A stretch of 64,000 bases of DNA from CAJCIY01 sp964245825 (GTDB lineage Bacteria > Actinomycetota > Actinomycetes > Mycobacteriales > CAJCIY01), in contig CAXTNT010000002.1 of NCBI GenBank assembly GCA_964245825.1, positions 1 to 64,000 on the forward strand. Reading direction: 5' to 3'. The notes beneath the pieces are model-generated. The model did not search any database and was not told the DNA's origin. It worked only from the letters and a program-made list of their open reading frames with translations. Position numbers and translations under genes: made by a program. Shown piece by piece: positions 33,938 through 43,224 of this stretch (position 1 is the first letter of the stretch; each line of letters begins with the position of its first letter).

Positions 33938-35229
33938 CAGCGACCACCCTCGCTCGAGCTGGGCGTGACGGAGTCGCCCGGGCTGGAGCTCGAGGAACTC
34001 GAGCTCGGCGCCCCGGACGGAGAACCCGTCCCGCTCGGGGTGGGCGAGCCGCTCGAGGAGGTGCCGAGCGGCGAGCCCGACGCGCTGATGCTGATCGTGG
34101 TGCTGGAAGGAAGCAGCGTCGGGGGTGCGCTCCTGCTCGATGGCCCCGCGGCCGTGGTCGGCGCGGCGTGCTGCGCCGCGGTGACCTGGCTCTGCGTCAG
34201 ACCGGGCTGTCGGGTCATCGGTGGCGTGTCGGCATCGGCCTGGCTGCTGTGCAGGTTCAGGGTGATGAAAGCGTTCAGGTAGTCACCCTTGATGGCACCT
34301 ACGGCCGCGTCCGGGAAGGGGTAGGTGAACAGCACCTGCAGCGAATCCGGCAACGCCTGCCCGGCGGCCGTGAGCTGGTCGAGGATCGGCTTGAGCAGCG
34401 TGAGGTCTTCGATGAACTCGGCCTGACTCGCGTGGATGGTCGAGACCGACACCGTCGACAGCCGCTGCAGTGACGTCAGCATCGCGGTGAACTGGGTCCG
34501 CTCGTTCGCCAACACCTGCAGCCCCGGCGACAGGTTCTGGAGAACGTTGTCGATCTTGTTGTCGTTCGACGCGAGCGTGGCGGAGAGGGTGTCGAGCTGG
34601 TCGAGCGCCGTGGTGATGTCGGTCCGGTGGGCGTTCAGCTGGCCGACCACGCTGTCCAGCGACGTGAACAGACTGCGGAACTCGGCGGTGTGCCCGGCCT
34701 GAGCCTTGTTCAGTTCATCGTCGATGCTCTGCAGCTGACCCAGACCCCCACCGTTGAGGAGCAGGGACAGCGCACCGAACACGTCCTCCACCTGGATGCC
34801 GGCGCTGGTCTTGTCCTCGGAGATCACGGCGCCGTTGGCGAGCGTGCCTTCCGGCGCGACGCCCCCACTGGGTGCGGAGAGCTGCACGTACTTCTCGCCC
34901 AACAGGGTCGTCTGCTCCACCGCCGCGGTGGCGTTCGCCGGCAGACGTACCGATCCGTTGATCTTGAGCTTGACCTCGGCGGTGCGCCCGTCGGGGGTGA
35001 TGTTGATGGAGTCGACCCGGCCGACCGGGACGTCGTTGACCCGCACGGCCGACTGGGGAACCAGGTCGAGCGCGTCGGAGAAGTCCGCCGTGACGGTGTA
35101 CGGGTGGCCACCGAGGTTGGCCCCTCCGGGCAACGGGATGTTGTAGAGCCCGCTGAAGCCACACCCGGACAGGCCGAGCATGCCGGCCGCCGCGAGAGCG
35201 GCCCCGGCGAGCGCGCGCCGGCCCATCAC
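33937..35229 (-). CDS. MceE-type MCE lipoprotein
   Basis: The 430-residue protein has a lipoprotein signal with lipobox LSGC (Cys at about residue 23), the mark of the MceE subunit. An MCE domain (YTVTADFSDALDLVPQSAVRVNDVPVGRV in two parts) and the helical needle region (to about 330) follow, ending in a Ser/Pro/Gly-rich tail of over 60 residues, probably disordered and wall-spanning. It overlaps MceD by 4 bp. Confidence 0.93.
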   Translation of the reverse strand: MMGRRALAGAALAAAGMLGLSGCGFSGLYNIPLPGGANLGGHPYTVTADFSDALDLVPQSAVRVNDVPVGRVDSINITPDGRTAEVKLKINGSVRLPANATAAVEQTTLLGEKYVQLSAPSGGVAPEGTLANGAVISEDKTSAGIQVEDVFGALSLLLNGGGLGQLQSIDDELNKAQAGHTAEFRSLFTSLDSVVGQLNAHRTDITTALDQLDTLSATLASNDNKIDNVLQNLSPGLQVLANERTQFTAMLTSLQRLSTVSVSTIHASQAEFIEDLTLLKPILDQLTAAGQALPDSLQVLFTYPFPDAAVGAIKGDYLNAFITLNLHSSQADADTPPMTRQPGLTQSQVTAAQHAAPTTAAGPSSRSAPPTLLPSSTTISISASGSPLGTSSSGSPTPSGTGSPSGAPSSSSSSSSPGDSVTPSSSEGGR

Positions 35230-36356
35230 TGGACCGTCCCGGTCGAGGAGGCCGACGGCCCCGCGGAGCTGGGCAGCAAGGTCGGCGGCGCGATCGCGCC
35301 GTTCTGGACTCTGCTCCCGGGGCGGGCGGTGCTCGCCGTCCCGGCGACGGCCGGCGTCGTGGGCGCGACCTGGTGCAGCGCGCCGGCCCAGATGCTGATC
35401 TCGTTCAGGTCACCGCGGCCGTCGAGAGTGTTGGAGCTCGGGTCGTACGCGTTGAGCACGTTCTGCAGGGCTTGCGGTGCGGTCGCGAGGGCTTGCGCGA
35501 TCGACGCCTTCTCGGCGGCGAGCGACCTGGTCACGGAGGCGAGCTGGCCGACGTCCTGGGTCAGCGCAGCGCGATTGTTCTGAATGAAGGTCTGCACCAT
35601 GCCCAGTGCGCCGCTGAGGTCGTTGATGGCGGCGTTGAAAGACTGCCGATCGCTGGCCAGGACGGCGCTGACCTGCGCGAGCTGCGTGTTCAGCGAGCTC
35701 ACGCTCGTGTCGCTCGCCTGCAGCGTCGCGGTGAAGGTCTTGAGATTCGTCACCGTGGAGAACAGATCGCCACTGGAGTTGGCCAGCGTCTGCGAGGCAA
35801 GACTGAGCTGGTTGATCGTGGTGTTGAACTGCTTGCCGTTGCCCTTCAGGTTGGCGGCCGCTGTGTTCAGCAGGTCGGAGAAGGCACCGTTCTTGTTGGC
35901 GCCGTTCGGGCCGAGAGCCTCGGCAAACTTGGTCAGACTGCTCTGCAGCTGGTCCAGCTCGACCGGCGTCGCGGTCATCGTCTCCGGGATCACGGCGTGT
36001 TCCGCCAGCTTCGGCCCGCCGGTCCAGAGCTGGGTGAGCTGCACGTAGCGGTCGCTGACGAGGCTCGGCGAGAGGATCACGGCTCCGGTGCCGGCGGCCG
36101 CCGAGCGACCCGAGTCGAGCTGCATCCCCACGACCACGTCGGTGCCGTGCGCCTTGACGCTCGTGACCTTGCCGACCTTGACGCCGAGCTCACGGACGTC
36201 GTTGCCCGGGTAGAGCCCGACCGTGCCGCTGAAGTCGGCGCTGAAGTGGGTACCCGAGTCGTGCTTGTGGAGGTACCAGAAGAAGCCTCCGAGCACGACG
36301 ACCAGGACGACCAGGGTGGTCAGGCCGCGGCGCAGGCTCACGGTGGGCAGGTGCAC
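35226..36356 (-). CDS. MceD-type MCE protein
   Basis: The 376-residue protein has an N-terminal helix (about 12-28), an MCE domain with FSGTVGLYPGNDVRELGVKVGKV in two parts and VILSPSLVSDRYVQL, then coiled helices rich in Gln/Asn/Ser. A Pro/Ser/Thr tail ends in SSTGTVQ. Position fourth among the MCE subunits gives the MceD assignment. The start lies three bases after the MceC stop. Confidence 0.92.
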   Translation of the reverse strand: MHLPTVSLRRGLTTLVVLVVVLGGFFWYLHKHDSGTHFSADFSGTVGLYPGNDVRELGVKVGKVTSVKAHGTDVVVGMQLDSGRSAAAGTGAVILSPSLVSDRYVQLTQLWTGGPKLAEHAVIPETMTATPVELDQLQSSLTKFAEALGPNGANKNGAFSDLLNTAAANLKGNGKQFNTTINQLSLASQTLANSSGDLFSTVTNLKTFTATLQASDTSVSSLNTQLAQVSAVLASDRQSFNAAINDLSGALGMVQTFIQNNRAALTQDVGQLASVTRSLAAEKASIAQALATAPQALQNVLNAYDPSSNTLDGRGDLNEISIWAGALHQVAPTTPAVAGTASTARPGSRVQNGAIAPPTLLPSSAGPSASSTGTVQ

Positions 36357-36359
36357 GGC

Positions 36360-37382
36360 TCAGGCACCTCCCGACGTCGTCGTCTGCGGGTTGCAGGAAC
36401 GGGTCGGATCGCTCGCGCGGGTGTCCGGGACGCCCTGAGGCGTGAACAGGCCACACGCGTACGTGTCGAGCCAACGTCCGTTGCCGAGCGCGTCGTCGAG
36501 CAGCGTGTAGTACGGGCCTATCAGCGCGAGACCCTTCTGCAGGTTGGCCTGCTGGGCCTGGAGGACGGTCGTCACCTTGCCCAGCTTCACCAATGCGGGG
36601 TTCAGCGTGTTCTGGTTGTCGGTCACCAGGCCGCTGAGCTGGGCGCTCAGCGTCTGTGTGCCCTTCAGCAGGGCGGTGATTGCCGCGCTGCGCTGGTTGA
36701 GCACCGTGACGAGGAGGTTTCCGTCGGTGACCAGCGCCTGCACCTGCTGGTTGTTTCCGGCCAATTGCCCCGTGACCGCCTTGGTGTTCGCCACCAGCTG
36801 GGCGATCTGCGCGTCCCGCGAGGCGATCGTCTGCGACAGCGCCGCAAGGCCGGTCAGGGTCGAGCGGACGACCGGAGCGGTGTTCGCGAACGCGCCGGAA
36901 AGATCGGTGAAGCTCTGCGCCAGCTGCGTCGTGTTGACGGCGGTCAGGGTGGTCGAGAGGCCGTCGAAGGCCTGCGTGACGTCCAGCGGTGAGTGGGTGC
37001 GGCTGAGCGGGATCGTGTCGCTGGTGTGGAGCTTCTCGCTGCCCAGCGGGTCGATCGCCAGGTACTTCTGGCCGAGCAGGGTCTCGATGGCGATCGAGGC
37101 TGTGCTCTGGTCACCGAGCCAGGCATTCTTGACCCGGAACAGGACCTTGACGTGCGTCCCCTGCAACTCGACCTTGCTGACGTTGCCGACCCTGACCCCG
37201 GCGACCAGCACGTCGTTGCCCTTGGTGAGGCCCGCGGCCTCGGGGAAGTCGGCGGAGTAGGTGGGGCCGGCGCCGATGATGGGCAGGTTGGCCGAGTTGA
37301 ACGTGGCGAACACGATCAACACCAGGGCCATCATCCCGGTGATCGCGACGGCAATGGGATTGCGCTCGCTGAAGGCCTTCAT
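36360..37382 (-). CDS. MceC-type MCE protein
   Basis: The 340-residue protein starts at ATG 37382, with a membrane anchor (PIAVAITGMMALVLIVFATF), an MCE domain (GNDVLVAGVRVGNVSKVEL, then IETLLGQKYLAIDP) and long helices. Two Cys near the C-terminus (TYACGLF and RSCNPQ) may form a disulfide outside the membrane. Overlaps the MceB stop by 4 bp. Upstream in-frame sequence belongs to a shadow frame through MceB. Confidence 0.92.
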   Translation of the reverse strand: MKAFSERNPIAVAITGMMALVLIVFATFNSANLPIIGAGPTYSADFPEAAGLTKGNDVLVAGVRVGNVSKVELQGTHVKVLFRVKNAWLGDQSTASIAIETLLGQKYLAIDPLGSEKLHTSDTIPLSRTHSPLDVTQAFDGLSTTLTAVNTTQLAQSFTDLSGAFANTAPVVRSTLTGLAALSQTIASRDAQIAQLVANTKAVTGQLAGNNQQVQALVTDGNLLVTVLNQRSAAITALLKGTQTLSAQLSGLVTDNQNTLNPALVKLGKVTTVLQAQQANLQKGLALIGPYYTLLDDALGNGRWLDTYACGLFTPQGVPDTRASDPTRSCNPQTTTSGGA

Positions 37383-38428
37383 CCCGAGCACCTCGACGCG
37401 GCCGGCGCCACGCCGACGCCGTACCCGACGTAGCTCGTGTTCGTCTGGCTGAGGTGCACTCCGCTGGAGGTGATCGGCGTCAGCTGGCACACATAGGCGT
37501 TGACCCACGACCCGTACGAGGCCGTTCGGGCGATGTCGTTGACCTTGCTCGGGAAATGCTGCAGGAACGAGTTGATAGTCGCGAGCGATGCGCTCTGCGA
37601 GAGGTTGCCGGAGAGCGCACCGAGCGAGTCGATCGCCTGCTGCAACGCGGGCCGGCCGTTCTGCAACAGACCACTGACCGAGGTGGTCAGGTCCGCGATG
37701 GCCGGCAGCGCGGCACCGATGGCCTGCCGGTCCTCGGCCAGACCCGACACGAGCTGCTGCAGGGTGTCGATCGTCGTCCCCAACGCCTGGTTGTGTGCGT
37801 TGATCGCGCCCAGCACATTGTTCAGGTTGTCGATCACCTGGCCGATGATCGCGTCCTTGTTGGCCAGGGTGCTCGTCAGCGACGCGGTCTGGGTCAGCAG
37901 GTCGGTCACGGTGGCGCCCTGGCCCTGGAAGATCTGCACGACCTCGTAGGAGAGCTGATTGACCTCCCCGGGGTCGAGCGCCTTGAACAGCGGCTGGAAG
38001 CCGTTGAACAGCGCCGTCAGGTCGAGCGCCGGCGTGGTCCGGTCCAGGCCGATCATGGTGTTGGCCGGCCACGCCTGGGTCGTCGAGCCTGACCCCTGAG
38101 CGATGTCGAGGTAGCGCTGACCGACGAGGTTCCGGTACTTGATCGCGGCGTTGACGGTCGAGTCCAGCTGGATGTTCGACTGGACGGTGAAGTCGACCAG
38201 GGCGTGGTCGTGGTTGTAGATGTGGATGCCGGTGACCTCGCCCACCCGTACGCCGGCCATGCGGACGTCGTCCCCGGTCGTGAGCGCGGTGACGTCGCTG
38301 AACTCGGCAGCGTACTTCTTTCCGGTGCCCCCGGGGTTCGAGATCGTGATCAACAGGATCCCCGTCGCCAACACCGTGACGACGATGAAGATGGCGCTCT
38401 TGATGAGCGTCGGGCCGAGGCTTCTCAT
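37379..38428 (-). CDS. MceB-type MCE protein
   Basis: The 349-residue protein starts at ATG 38428 with anchor IKSAIFIVVTVLATGILLITI, then an MCE domain (TGDDVRMAGVRVGEVTGI, YRNLVGQRYLDIAQG) and a helical needle region. The end carries Cys residues (YVCQLTP, SRCSG) similar to MceC. It is the second MCE subunit and overlaps MceA and MceC by 4 bp each. Confidence 0.92.
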   Translation of the reverse strand: MRSLGPTLIKSAIFIVVTVLATGILLITISNPGGTGKKYAAEFSDVTALTTGDDVRMAGVRVGEVTGIHIYNHDHALVDFTVQSNIQLDSTVNAAIKYRNLVGQRYLDIAQGSGSTTQAWPANTMIGLDRTTPALDLTALFNGFQPLFKALDPGEVNQLSYEVVQIFQGQGATVTDLLTQTASLTSTLANKDAIIGQVIDNLNNVLGAINAHNQALGTTIDTLQQLVSGLAEDRQAIGAALPAIADLTTSVSGLLQNGRPALQQAIDSLGALSGNLSQSASLATINSFLQHFPSKVNDIARTASYGSWVNAYVCQLTPITSSGVHLSQTNTSYVGYGVGVAPAASRCSG

Positions 38429-39735
38429 CGCACTGTCACCGACGTCCCGCGCAGCACCGGACCGAGCAGCAGGCTTCCCCAGGCGGGGAACGCGGCCGGC
38501 GACATCCCGACGGTCGGCGCCACCAGCTCGGCGATCAGCTGGTTCTCGGCGGGCGAGTTGGCTGTGCCGATGCCCTGGTCGTCGGCCGATGCCGTGGTCG
38601 AGGTGGGAAGCCCATACCGGGCGGCATCCTTGGCCGAGGCCTCCGCGCTGCCCGTCTTGGCCGCAGGGCCGCCGAGCGCGGTGCCGGCCAAGGGGCTGCC
38701 ACTGGCGAGGTACGGGCAGCTCGGCGGACCACTCGCCGACGTGCTGGCACGCTGGCCGGGCAGGTAGCTCCCCAGCGAGGGGACGATCTGGAGGGTCACG
38801 CGTAGCCCCGGCCGCGAGGTGCCCGCCCCGAATGCGCTGTTGGCGGTCGGGACGAAGTCGGTCAGCGCCTGCGCGACGCACGGGAACTCGGGGCTGTAAC
38901 GCGCAAGCACCTGGAGGGTGGGGATGCTGCCGGCGCTCAACCTGATGATGTTGTCTTCGTTCGTCCCGACGACGCCGCCGACGGTGTTGGAGGACGCGGC
39001 GACGTTTTCGAAGGTCGCCAGCAGCTGCTGCTGCTGGGCGACGACGGTCTCGCTCGTGGTGGTGAAGTCGTTCAGAGCCGACAACAGGTCGGGCGACGCA
39101 GCCGTGTACGTGTCGGCGACCCGGCCGAACGCCGCGATGTCGGCAGCGAACTCGGGCACCTTCGGGGCGAACTCGGTGAGGTAGGAGGAGAAGGCCGTGA
39201 CCGCGTTGCCGAACTCCACGCCCTTGCCCTGCAACCCCTGGGCCAACTCACCCAGCAGCTCCGAGAGCTCCGCTGGCTGAACCGCCTGCAAGACGGGCAG
39301 CAGATGGTTGAAGACGTCCTGCACCTCGATGCCCTGCGCGGAGGTGTCCTGTCGGATGATCTGCCCACTGTGCAGCGACGGCCCGCCAGGCGTCGCCGGG
39401 AGCACCAGACTCACGTACCGCTCGCCGAACAGCGTCTTGGGCAGCAACTGCGCCGTCACGTCGGAGGGCAGGTCCTTGGCGCGACTCTTGTCGATGGCGA
39501 CACTGATCTTGGCGCCGTTGCCGTCTGTGGTCACTCCGGTGACCGTCCCCACCAGGATGCCGCGCACCTCGACATCGGACCCCTTCTGCAGGGACGAGCC
39601 GATGTTGTCGGTCCGAACCGACACCTTGACCACGCTGGCGAAGTCCCGGTTGTAGATGGCGATCGACAGCGCGATCAACGAGGCGACCAGCAGGATGTAG
39701 AGGACGCCGATCAGCGCATCGCGAGACCTGGTCAT
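38425..39735 (-). CDS. MceA-type MCE protein
   Basis: The 436-residue protein starts at ATG 39735, with anchor ALIGVLYILLVASLIALSIAIY, an MCE domain (LQKGSDVEVRGILVGTVTGV, PKTLFGERYVSLVLP) and the long helical part, followed by a variable Ala/Ser/Thr-rich tail from about residue 330. As first MCE subunit after the permeases it is MceA. Overlaps YrbEB by 4 bp. Confidence 0.92.
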   Translation of the reverse strand: MTRSRDALIGVLYILLVASLIALSIAIYNRDFASVVKVSVRTDNIGSSLQKGSDVEVRGILVGTVTGVTTDGNGAKISVAIDKSRAKDLPSDVTAQLLPKTLFGERYVSLVLPATPGGPSLHSGQIIRQDTSAQGIEVQDVFNHLLPVLQAVQPAELSELLGELAQGLQGKGVEFGNAVTAFSSYLTEFAPKVPEFAADIAAFGRVADTYTAASPDLLSALNDFTTTSETVVAQQQQLLATFENVAASSNTVGGVVGTNEDNIIRLSAGSIPTLQVLARYSPEFPCVAQALTDFVPTANSAFGAGTSRPGLRVTLQIVPSLGSYLPGQRASTSASGPPSCPYLASGSPLAGTALGGPAAKTGSAEASAKDAARYGLPTSTTASADDQGIGTANSPAENQLIAELVAPTVGMSPAAFPAWGSLLLGPVLRGTSVTVR

Positions 39736-40592
39736 CCGGCTATCCGGATGCTCGTCGAGGAGCCGAAGATCGCCAACGAGATGAAGAAGTCGGCCACGGC
39801 AATCGTGGTGATGGTCAGTCGTACCGCACGCCCGACGGCGACGCCCACGCCGGCCGGGCCGCCCGACGCGTTGTAGCCGTAGTAGCAGTGGATCAAGATC
39901 ACGATCAGCGCGAAGATCAAGACCTTGACGAACGAGTACAGGATGTCCTGCGGCGGCAAGAAGAGCGTGAAGTAGTGCTCGTAGGTGCCCGCGGACTGCC
40001 CTTCGAAGTCGACGGTGACGATGTACGACCCCAGGTACGACGTGAGCAGGCCGACCGCGTACAGGGGGATCACCGCGACGAAGCCGGCGATGACCCGACA
40101 GCTCACGAGGTAGGGCAGGCTGTGGATCGCCATCACCTCGAGGGCGTCGATCTCCTCGTTGATGCGCATGGCGCCGAGCTGGGCGGTGAAGCCGCACCCC
40201 ACGGTCGCGGACAACGACAGGCTGGCGACCAGGGGCGCGATCTCCCGGGTGTTGAAGTAGGCGGTGATGAACCCGGTCAGGGTCGCCGTGCCGAGCTGGT
40301 TCAGGGCGGTGTAGCCCTGGATGCCGACGACCGTCCCGGTGAGCAGCGTCAACGCCACCATCACGCCGATCGTGCCGCCGATCACGGCCAGCGCGCCGGA
40401 ACCGAAGCTCACCTCGCCCAGGAGCCGGGCCACCTCGCGGGGGTAGCGGCGGATCGACCGTGGGATCGAACCGATGACGCGGGCATGGAAGGTGAGCTGC
40501 GAGCCCAGGCCGGCCATCGAGTCGACCCCGCGGGTCACGGGCGCCGCCAGTTGGCGTACGGGGGACAACGGCAGGTCGAGTTCGCGGACCAT
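39732..40592 (-). CDS. yrbEB: YrbEB/MlaE-type ABC permease
   Basis: The 286-residue permease has five or six helices and the MlaE-family signature, including MRINEEIDALEVMAIHSLPYLVSCR (in two parts), the cytoplasmic coupling helix that contacts the ATPase. With YrbEA it forms the transmembrane core of the Mce importer for lipids or sterols. Starts three bases after the YrbEA stop region; its end overlaps MceA. Confidence 0.93.
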   Translation of the reverse strand: MVRELDLPLSPVRQLAAPVTRGVDSMAGLGSQLTFHARVIGSIPRSIRRYPREVARLLGEVSFGSGALAVIGGTIGVMVALTLLTGTVVGIQGYTALNQLGTATLTGFITAYFNTREIAPLVASLSLSATVGCGFTAQLGAMRINEEIDALEVMAIHSLPYLVSCRVIAGFVAVIPLYAVGLLTSYLGSYIVTVDFEGQSAGTYEHYFTLFLPPQDILYSFVKVLIFALIVILIHCYYGYNASGGPAGVGVAVGRAVRLTITTIAVADFFISLAIFGSSTSIRIAG

Positions 40593-40595
40593 CGC

Positions 40596-41450
40596 TCACA
40601 ACCCCCGTGGTGGGAAGAGCTGGAGATAGACGGTCGTGATCACCAGGTTCACCAGGAACAGCAGCATGAAGGTGATCACCACGGACTGGTTCACCGCGTC
40701 GCCGACGCCCTTGGGGCCCGGCGCCGGGTGCAGGCCCCGGTACGAGGCGACCGTGCCCGCGAGATAGCCGAAGATCGCTGCCTTGAACTCCCCGACGTAC
40801 AGGTCCGAGGGCTGTGCCAGCGCCGAGAAGCTGGACAGGTACGCCCCCGGGGTTCCGCCCTGGACGATGACGTTGAAGAAGTAGCCACCCAGCACGCCCA
40901 CGACCGACACCATGCCGTTGAACAGCACCGCCACCAGCACCGCCGCCCAGACCCGTGGCACGACCAGGCGGTGGACCGGCGAGATGCCGAGCACCTCCAT
41001 GGCGTCGATCTCTTCGCGGATGGTGCGCGCGCCGAGATCGGCACAGATGGCCGTGCCGGCAGCACCGGCGATCATCAGCGCGGTCACGATCGGGCTGGCC
41101 TGCTGGATGATCGCCAGGACGCTCGCCGCACCGGTGAACGACTGCGCGCCGATCTGCACCGTCAGGGACCCGAGCAGGAGCGCGATCACGGCGCCGAAGG
41201 GGATGGCGACCAGCGCTGCCGGGAGCATGGACACGCTGGCGACGAACCAGAACTGCTCGACCAGTTCGCGGACCTGAAACGGGCGGCGGAAGGACAGGCG
41301 TACCACGTCCAGGCCCAGCGCGAAGAGCGCGCCGATCTGGTTGAGACCGCGGACGATCACGGGCGGCGGGTCGTACTGGTTGGGCGCGTGGCCGACCCGG
41401 CGGCGGCCGGTGCGTGCGGCTCCGGGGCGGAGGAGCTGCTCCAACGTCAT
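40596..41450 (-). CDS. yrbEA: YrbEA/MlaE-type ABC permease
   Basis: The 284-residue permease is the first gene of the mce operon. It shows the coupling helix TIREEIDAMEVLGISPVHRLVVPR (in two parts), IAGAAGTAICADLGAR and a long hydrophobic core. The start is ATG 41450, with purine-rich GAGGGGGG upstream; in-frame sequence farther upstream is not conserved. Its promoter must lie in the 420-bp divergent region shared with the PucR-type gene. Confidence 0.92.
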   Translation of the reverse strand: MTLEQLLRPGAARTGRRRVGHAPNQYDPPPVIVRGLNQIGALFALGLDVVRLSFRRPFQVRELVEQFWFVASVSMLPAALVAIPFGAVIALLLGSLTVQIGAQSFTGAASVLAIIQQASPIVTALMIAGAAGTAICADLGARTIREEIDAMEVLGISPVHRLVVPRVWAAVLVAVLFNGMVSVVGVLGGYFFNVIVQGGTPGAYLSSFSALAQPSDLYVGEFKAAIFGYLAGTVASYRGLHPAPGPKGVGDAVNQSVVITFMLLFLVNLVITTVYLQLFPPRGL

Positions 41451-41871
41451 CTCCGCACCCCCCTCACGGCGACCGCTGGCTGCGCGCGGCAACGATCGTG
41501 GCGCACAACCCACCTCGCATGTCGAAGTAACGGAACGCTCATCACGATGCCCCGGAGGGCGGATCTGCCGGAACGATGGGGACGGCCGGCGCGACGGCGG
41601 GACGATACGCCACACACCGGGGCGGATGCCGCACCGGAATGCGACCTAGCTCACGTTCGCGAACAGTAGGAGGGCGTGCGGCAGCGCACAAGGTGGCGCC
41701 GGAGCCTGGACGCGGGCGCGCCCCCGATTCGTCCCGATGCACTAAGTCCGGCGACGCTCAGTGATCGCACGTACCAGTCCGTGGCGACATAAGGGTATGA
41801 ACCGGGCAATTCACCCAGTCCGGGATCCCCCTGCGCAGGTGCGCATCTTGTGGGGCCCGGAGGCGGCAGGT
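41451..41871. promoter_or_regulatory. Divergent intergenic region between mce operon and PucR-type gene
   Basis: These 421 bp contain no convincing coding sequence. They must carry the promoters of the mce operon (leftward) and the regulator (rightward). A 10-bp palindrome GTTCGCGAAC lies at 41655-41664, and weak -10-like elements such as CATAAG (about 41789) precede the regulator. Autoregulation and control of mce from here is an inference from the arrangement. Confidence 0.5.
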
Positions 41872-43158
41872 ATGACGGAGGCAGACAGCCGACAACGGCG
41901 CCGGCTCGGAGCGGTCCGAGGACAGACCATGCACTCAGTGAGCGCGGACGCCGGCTCCATTGCCCCCACCTGGCCGGTGCTGCCACGCGCGTGGGCGCAG
42001 CTGTTGGTCGCGAGCGAACTCCGCGGCATGGCGCGCGACATCGTCGCCCAGATCCGTACCGAGATCCCGGCCTATCGCCGCTCGTTGGACGGCCCGCTCA
42101 CCCGGCAGACCCGGCTGGCGGTGGAGCGGGCCCTCCAGTCCTTCTTCCAACAGGTGTGCGAGCACAGCGCGGCCGGCGACCAGCACGACCAGCTGTTCCG
42201 GGCGCTGGGGCGGACGGAGGCGCAGGCGGGCCGCAGCCTGGACTGCCTGCAAGCCGCGTACCGGATCGGACTGATGGCGGCGTGGCGGCGGGTGATGGTC
42301 GTCAACGAGCGGATGCCCTTACCGGCCGACACCGTGGCGCAGCTGGCCGCAGCGGTCTTCGGCTATGTGGACCACTTGGCGGCCCTGTCGGTGCAGGGGC
42401 ACCAGCAGGCGATGCTGGGGCGCAGCGAACACGTGCACCGGCTCCGGGCCCGGCTGCTGCAGATGCTGCTCGACCAACCGTCGACGCCGATGGAAGCGAT
42501 CCAGGAGCTGGCCGCGCAGATCGGGTGGGCCCTGCCCGAGCGCGTCGTGGTCATCGACATCCGGAACGGCGAGCTGCTGCCCGACCCCCTGGGCGAGCTG
42601 TTCGGGCCCGCGGCACTGGCGGGCGTGGAGAGCCCGCCCCCGACGGTCCTGGTGCCCGCACCGCTCGACCCTGCCGTGCTGGGCCGGCTGCAACAGGACG
42701 CCGGCGGAGCTCGCCTCAGCGTGGGCTGCGCGGTGCCGCTCACGCAGGCGCGGCAGTCCTTGCAGTGGGCCCAGCTTGCCGCCCGACTGCGCGGTGCCAG
42801 CGTGCTGCCGGACCGCGCACTGACCCTGTGCGAGGACGAGCTGCCGACCCTGCTGCTCGCGGCGAACCCGCTCGCTGTCGAGCTCCTGGTCCAGCGCCGG
42901 CTGGGTCCGCTGCTCGCGCTGAGCCTGCAGAAGCGGTGGAAGTTCGCGCGGCTGCTCTCGACCTGGCTCGAGCGCGGGGGCAGCCAGGCAGAGATCGCGG
43001 ACGTGCTCGGCCTGCATCGGCAGACCGTGCACTACCAGTTCACCCGCCTGCACGACATGTTCGGCGCCGGCCTGCACGACCCGTCCGTACGGGTGGAACT
43101 GCTGCTGGCCCTGCGGTCCGTGCTGCCTGCCTGGGAACGCGTGGCAGGGGCGGCCTGA
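41872..43158 (+). CDS. PucR/CdaR-type transcriptional regulator
   Basis: The 428-residue protein has an N-terminal helical sensor-like region (about 25-165), a middle GGDEF-like/CdaR region and a C-terminal PucR helix-turn-helix with GSQAEIADVLGLHRQTVHYQF. The last part, KRWKFARLLSTWLERGG, is typical of the PucR_HTH neighbourhood. Start at ATG 41872 with GGAGG eight bases upstream; ATG 41929 is possible. Divergence from the mce operon makes it the prime candidate for its regulator. Confidence 0.87.
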   Translation: MTEADSRQRRRLGAVRGQTMHSVSADAGSIAPTWPVLPRAWAQLLVASELRGMARDIVAQIRTEIPAYRRSLDGPLTRQTRLAVERALQSFFQQVCEHSAAGDQHDQLFRALGRTEAQAGRSLDCLQAAYRIGLMAAWRRVMVVNERMPLPADTVAQLAAAVFGYVDHLAALSVQGHQQAMLGRSEHVHRLRARLLQMLLDQPSTPMEAIQELAAQIGWALPERVVVIDIRNGELLPDPLGELFGPAALAGVESPPPTVLVPAPLDPAVLGRLQQDAGGARLSVGCAVPLTQARQSLQWAQLAARLRGASVLPDRALTLCEDELPTLLLAANPLAVELLVQRRLGPLLALSLQKRWKFARLLSTWLERGGSQAEIADVLGLHRQTVHYQFTRLHDMFGAGLHDPSVRVELLLALRSVLPAWERVAGAA

Positions 43159-43224
43159 ACGGGCTCGGCAGAGGCGGTTCGGCCCGTGCCATCTCGTGGG
43201 CCGGATGACTGCGTGTGGGGCGGT

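Noticed and set aside
41655..41664. GTTCGCGAAC palindrome in the mce/PucR divergent region as an operator
   Set aside because: Ten-base palindromes of this GC-rich kind are expected by chance, and no second copy is seen, so it is only mentioned, not called as an operator.
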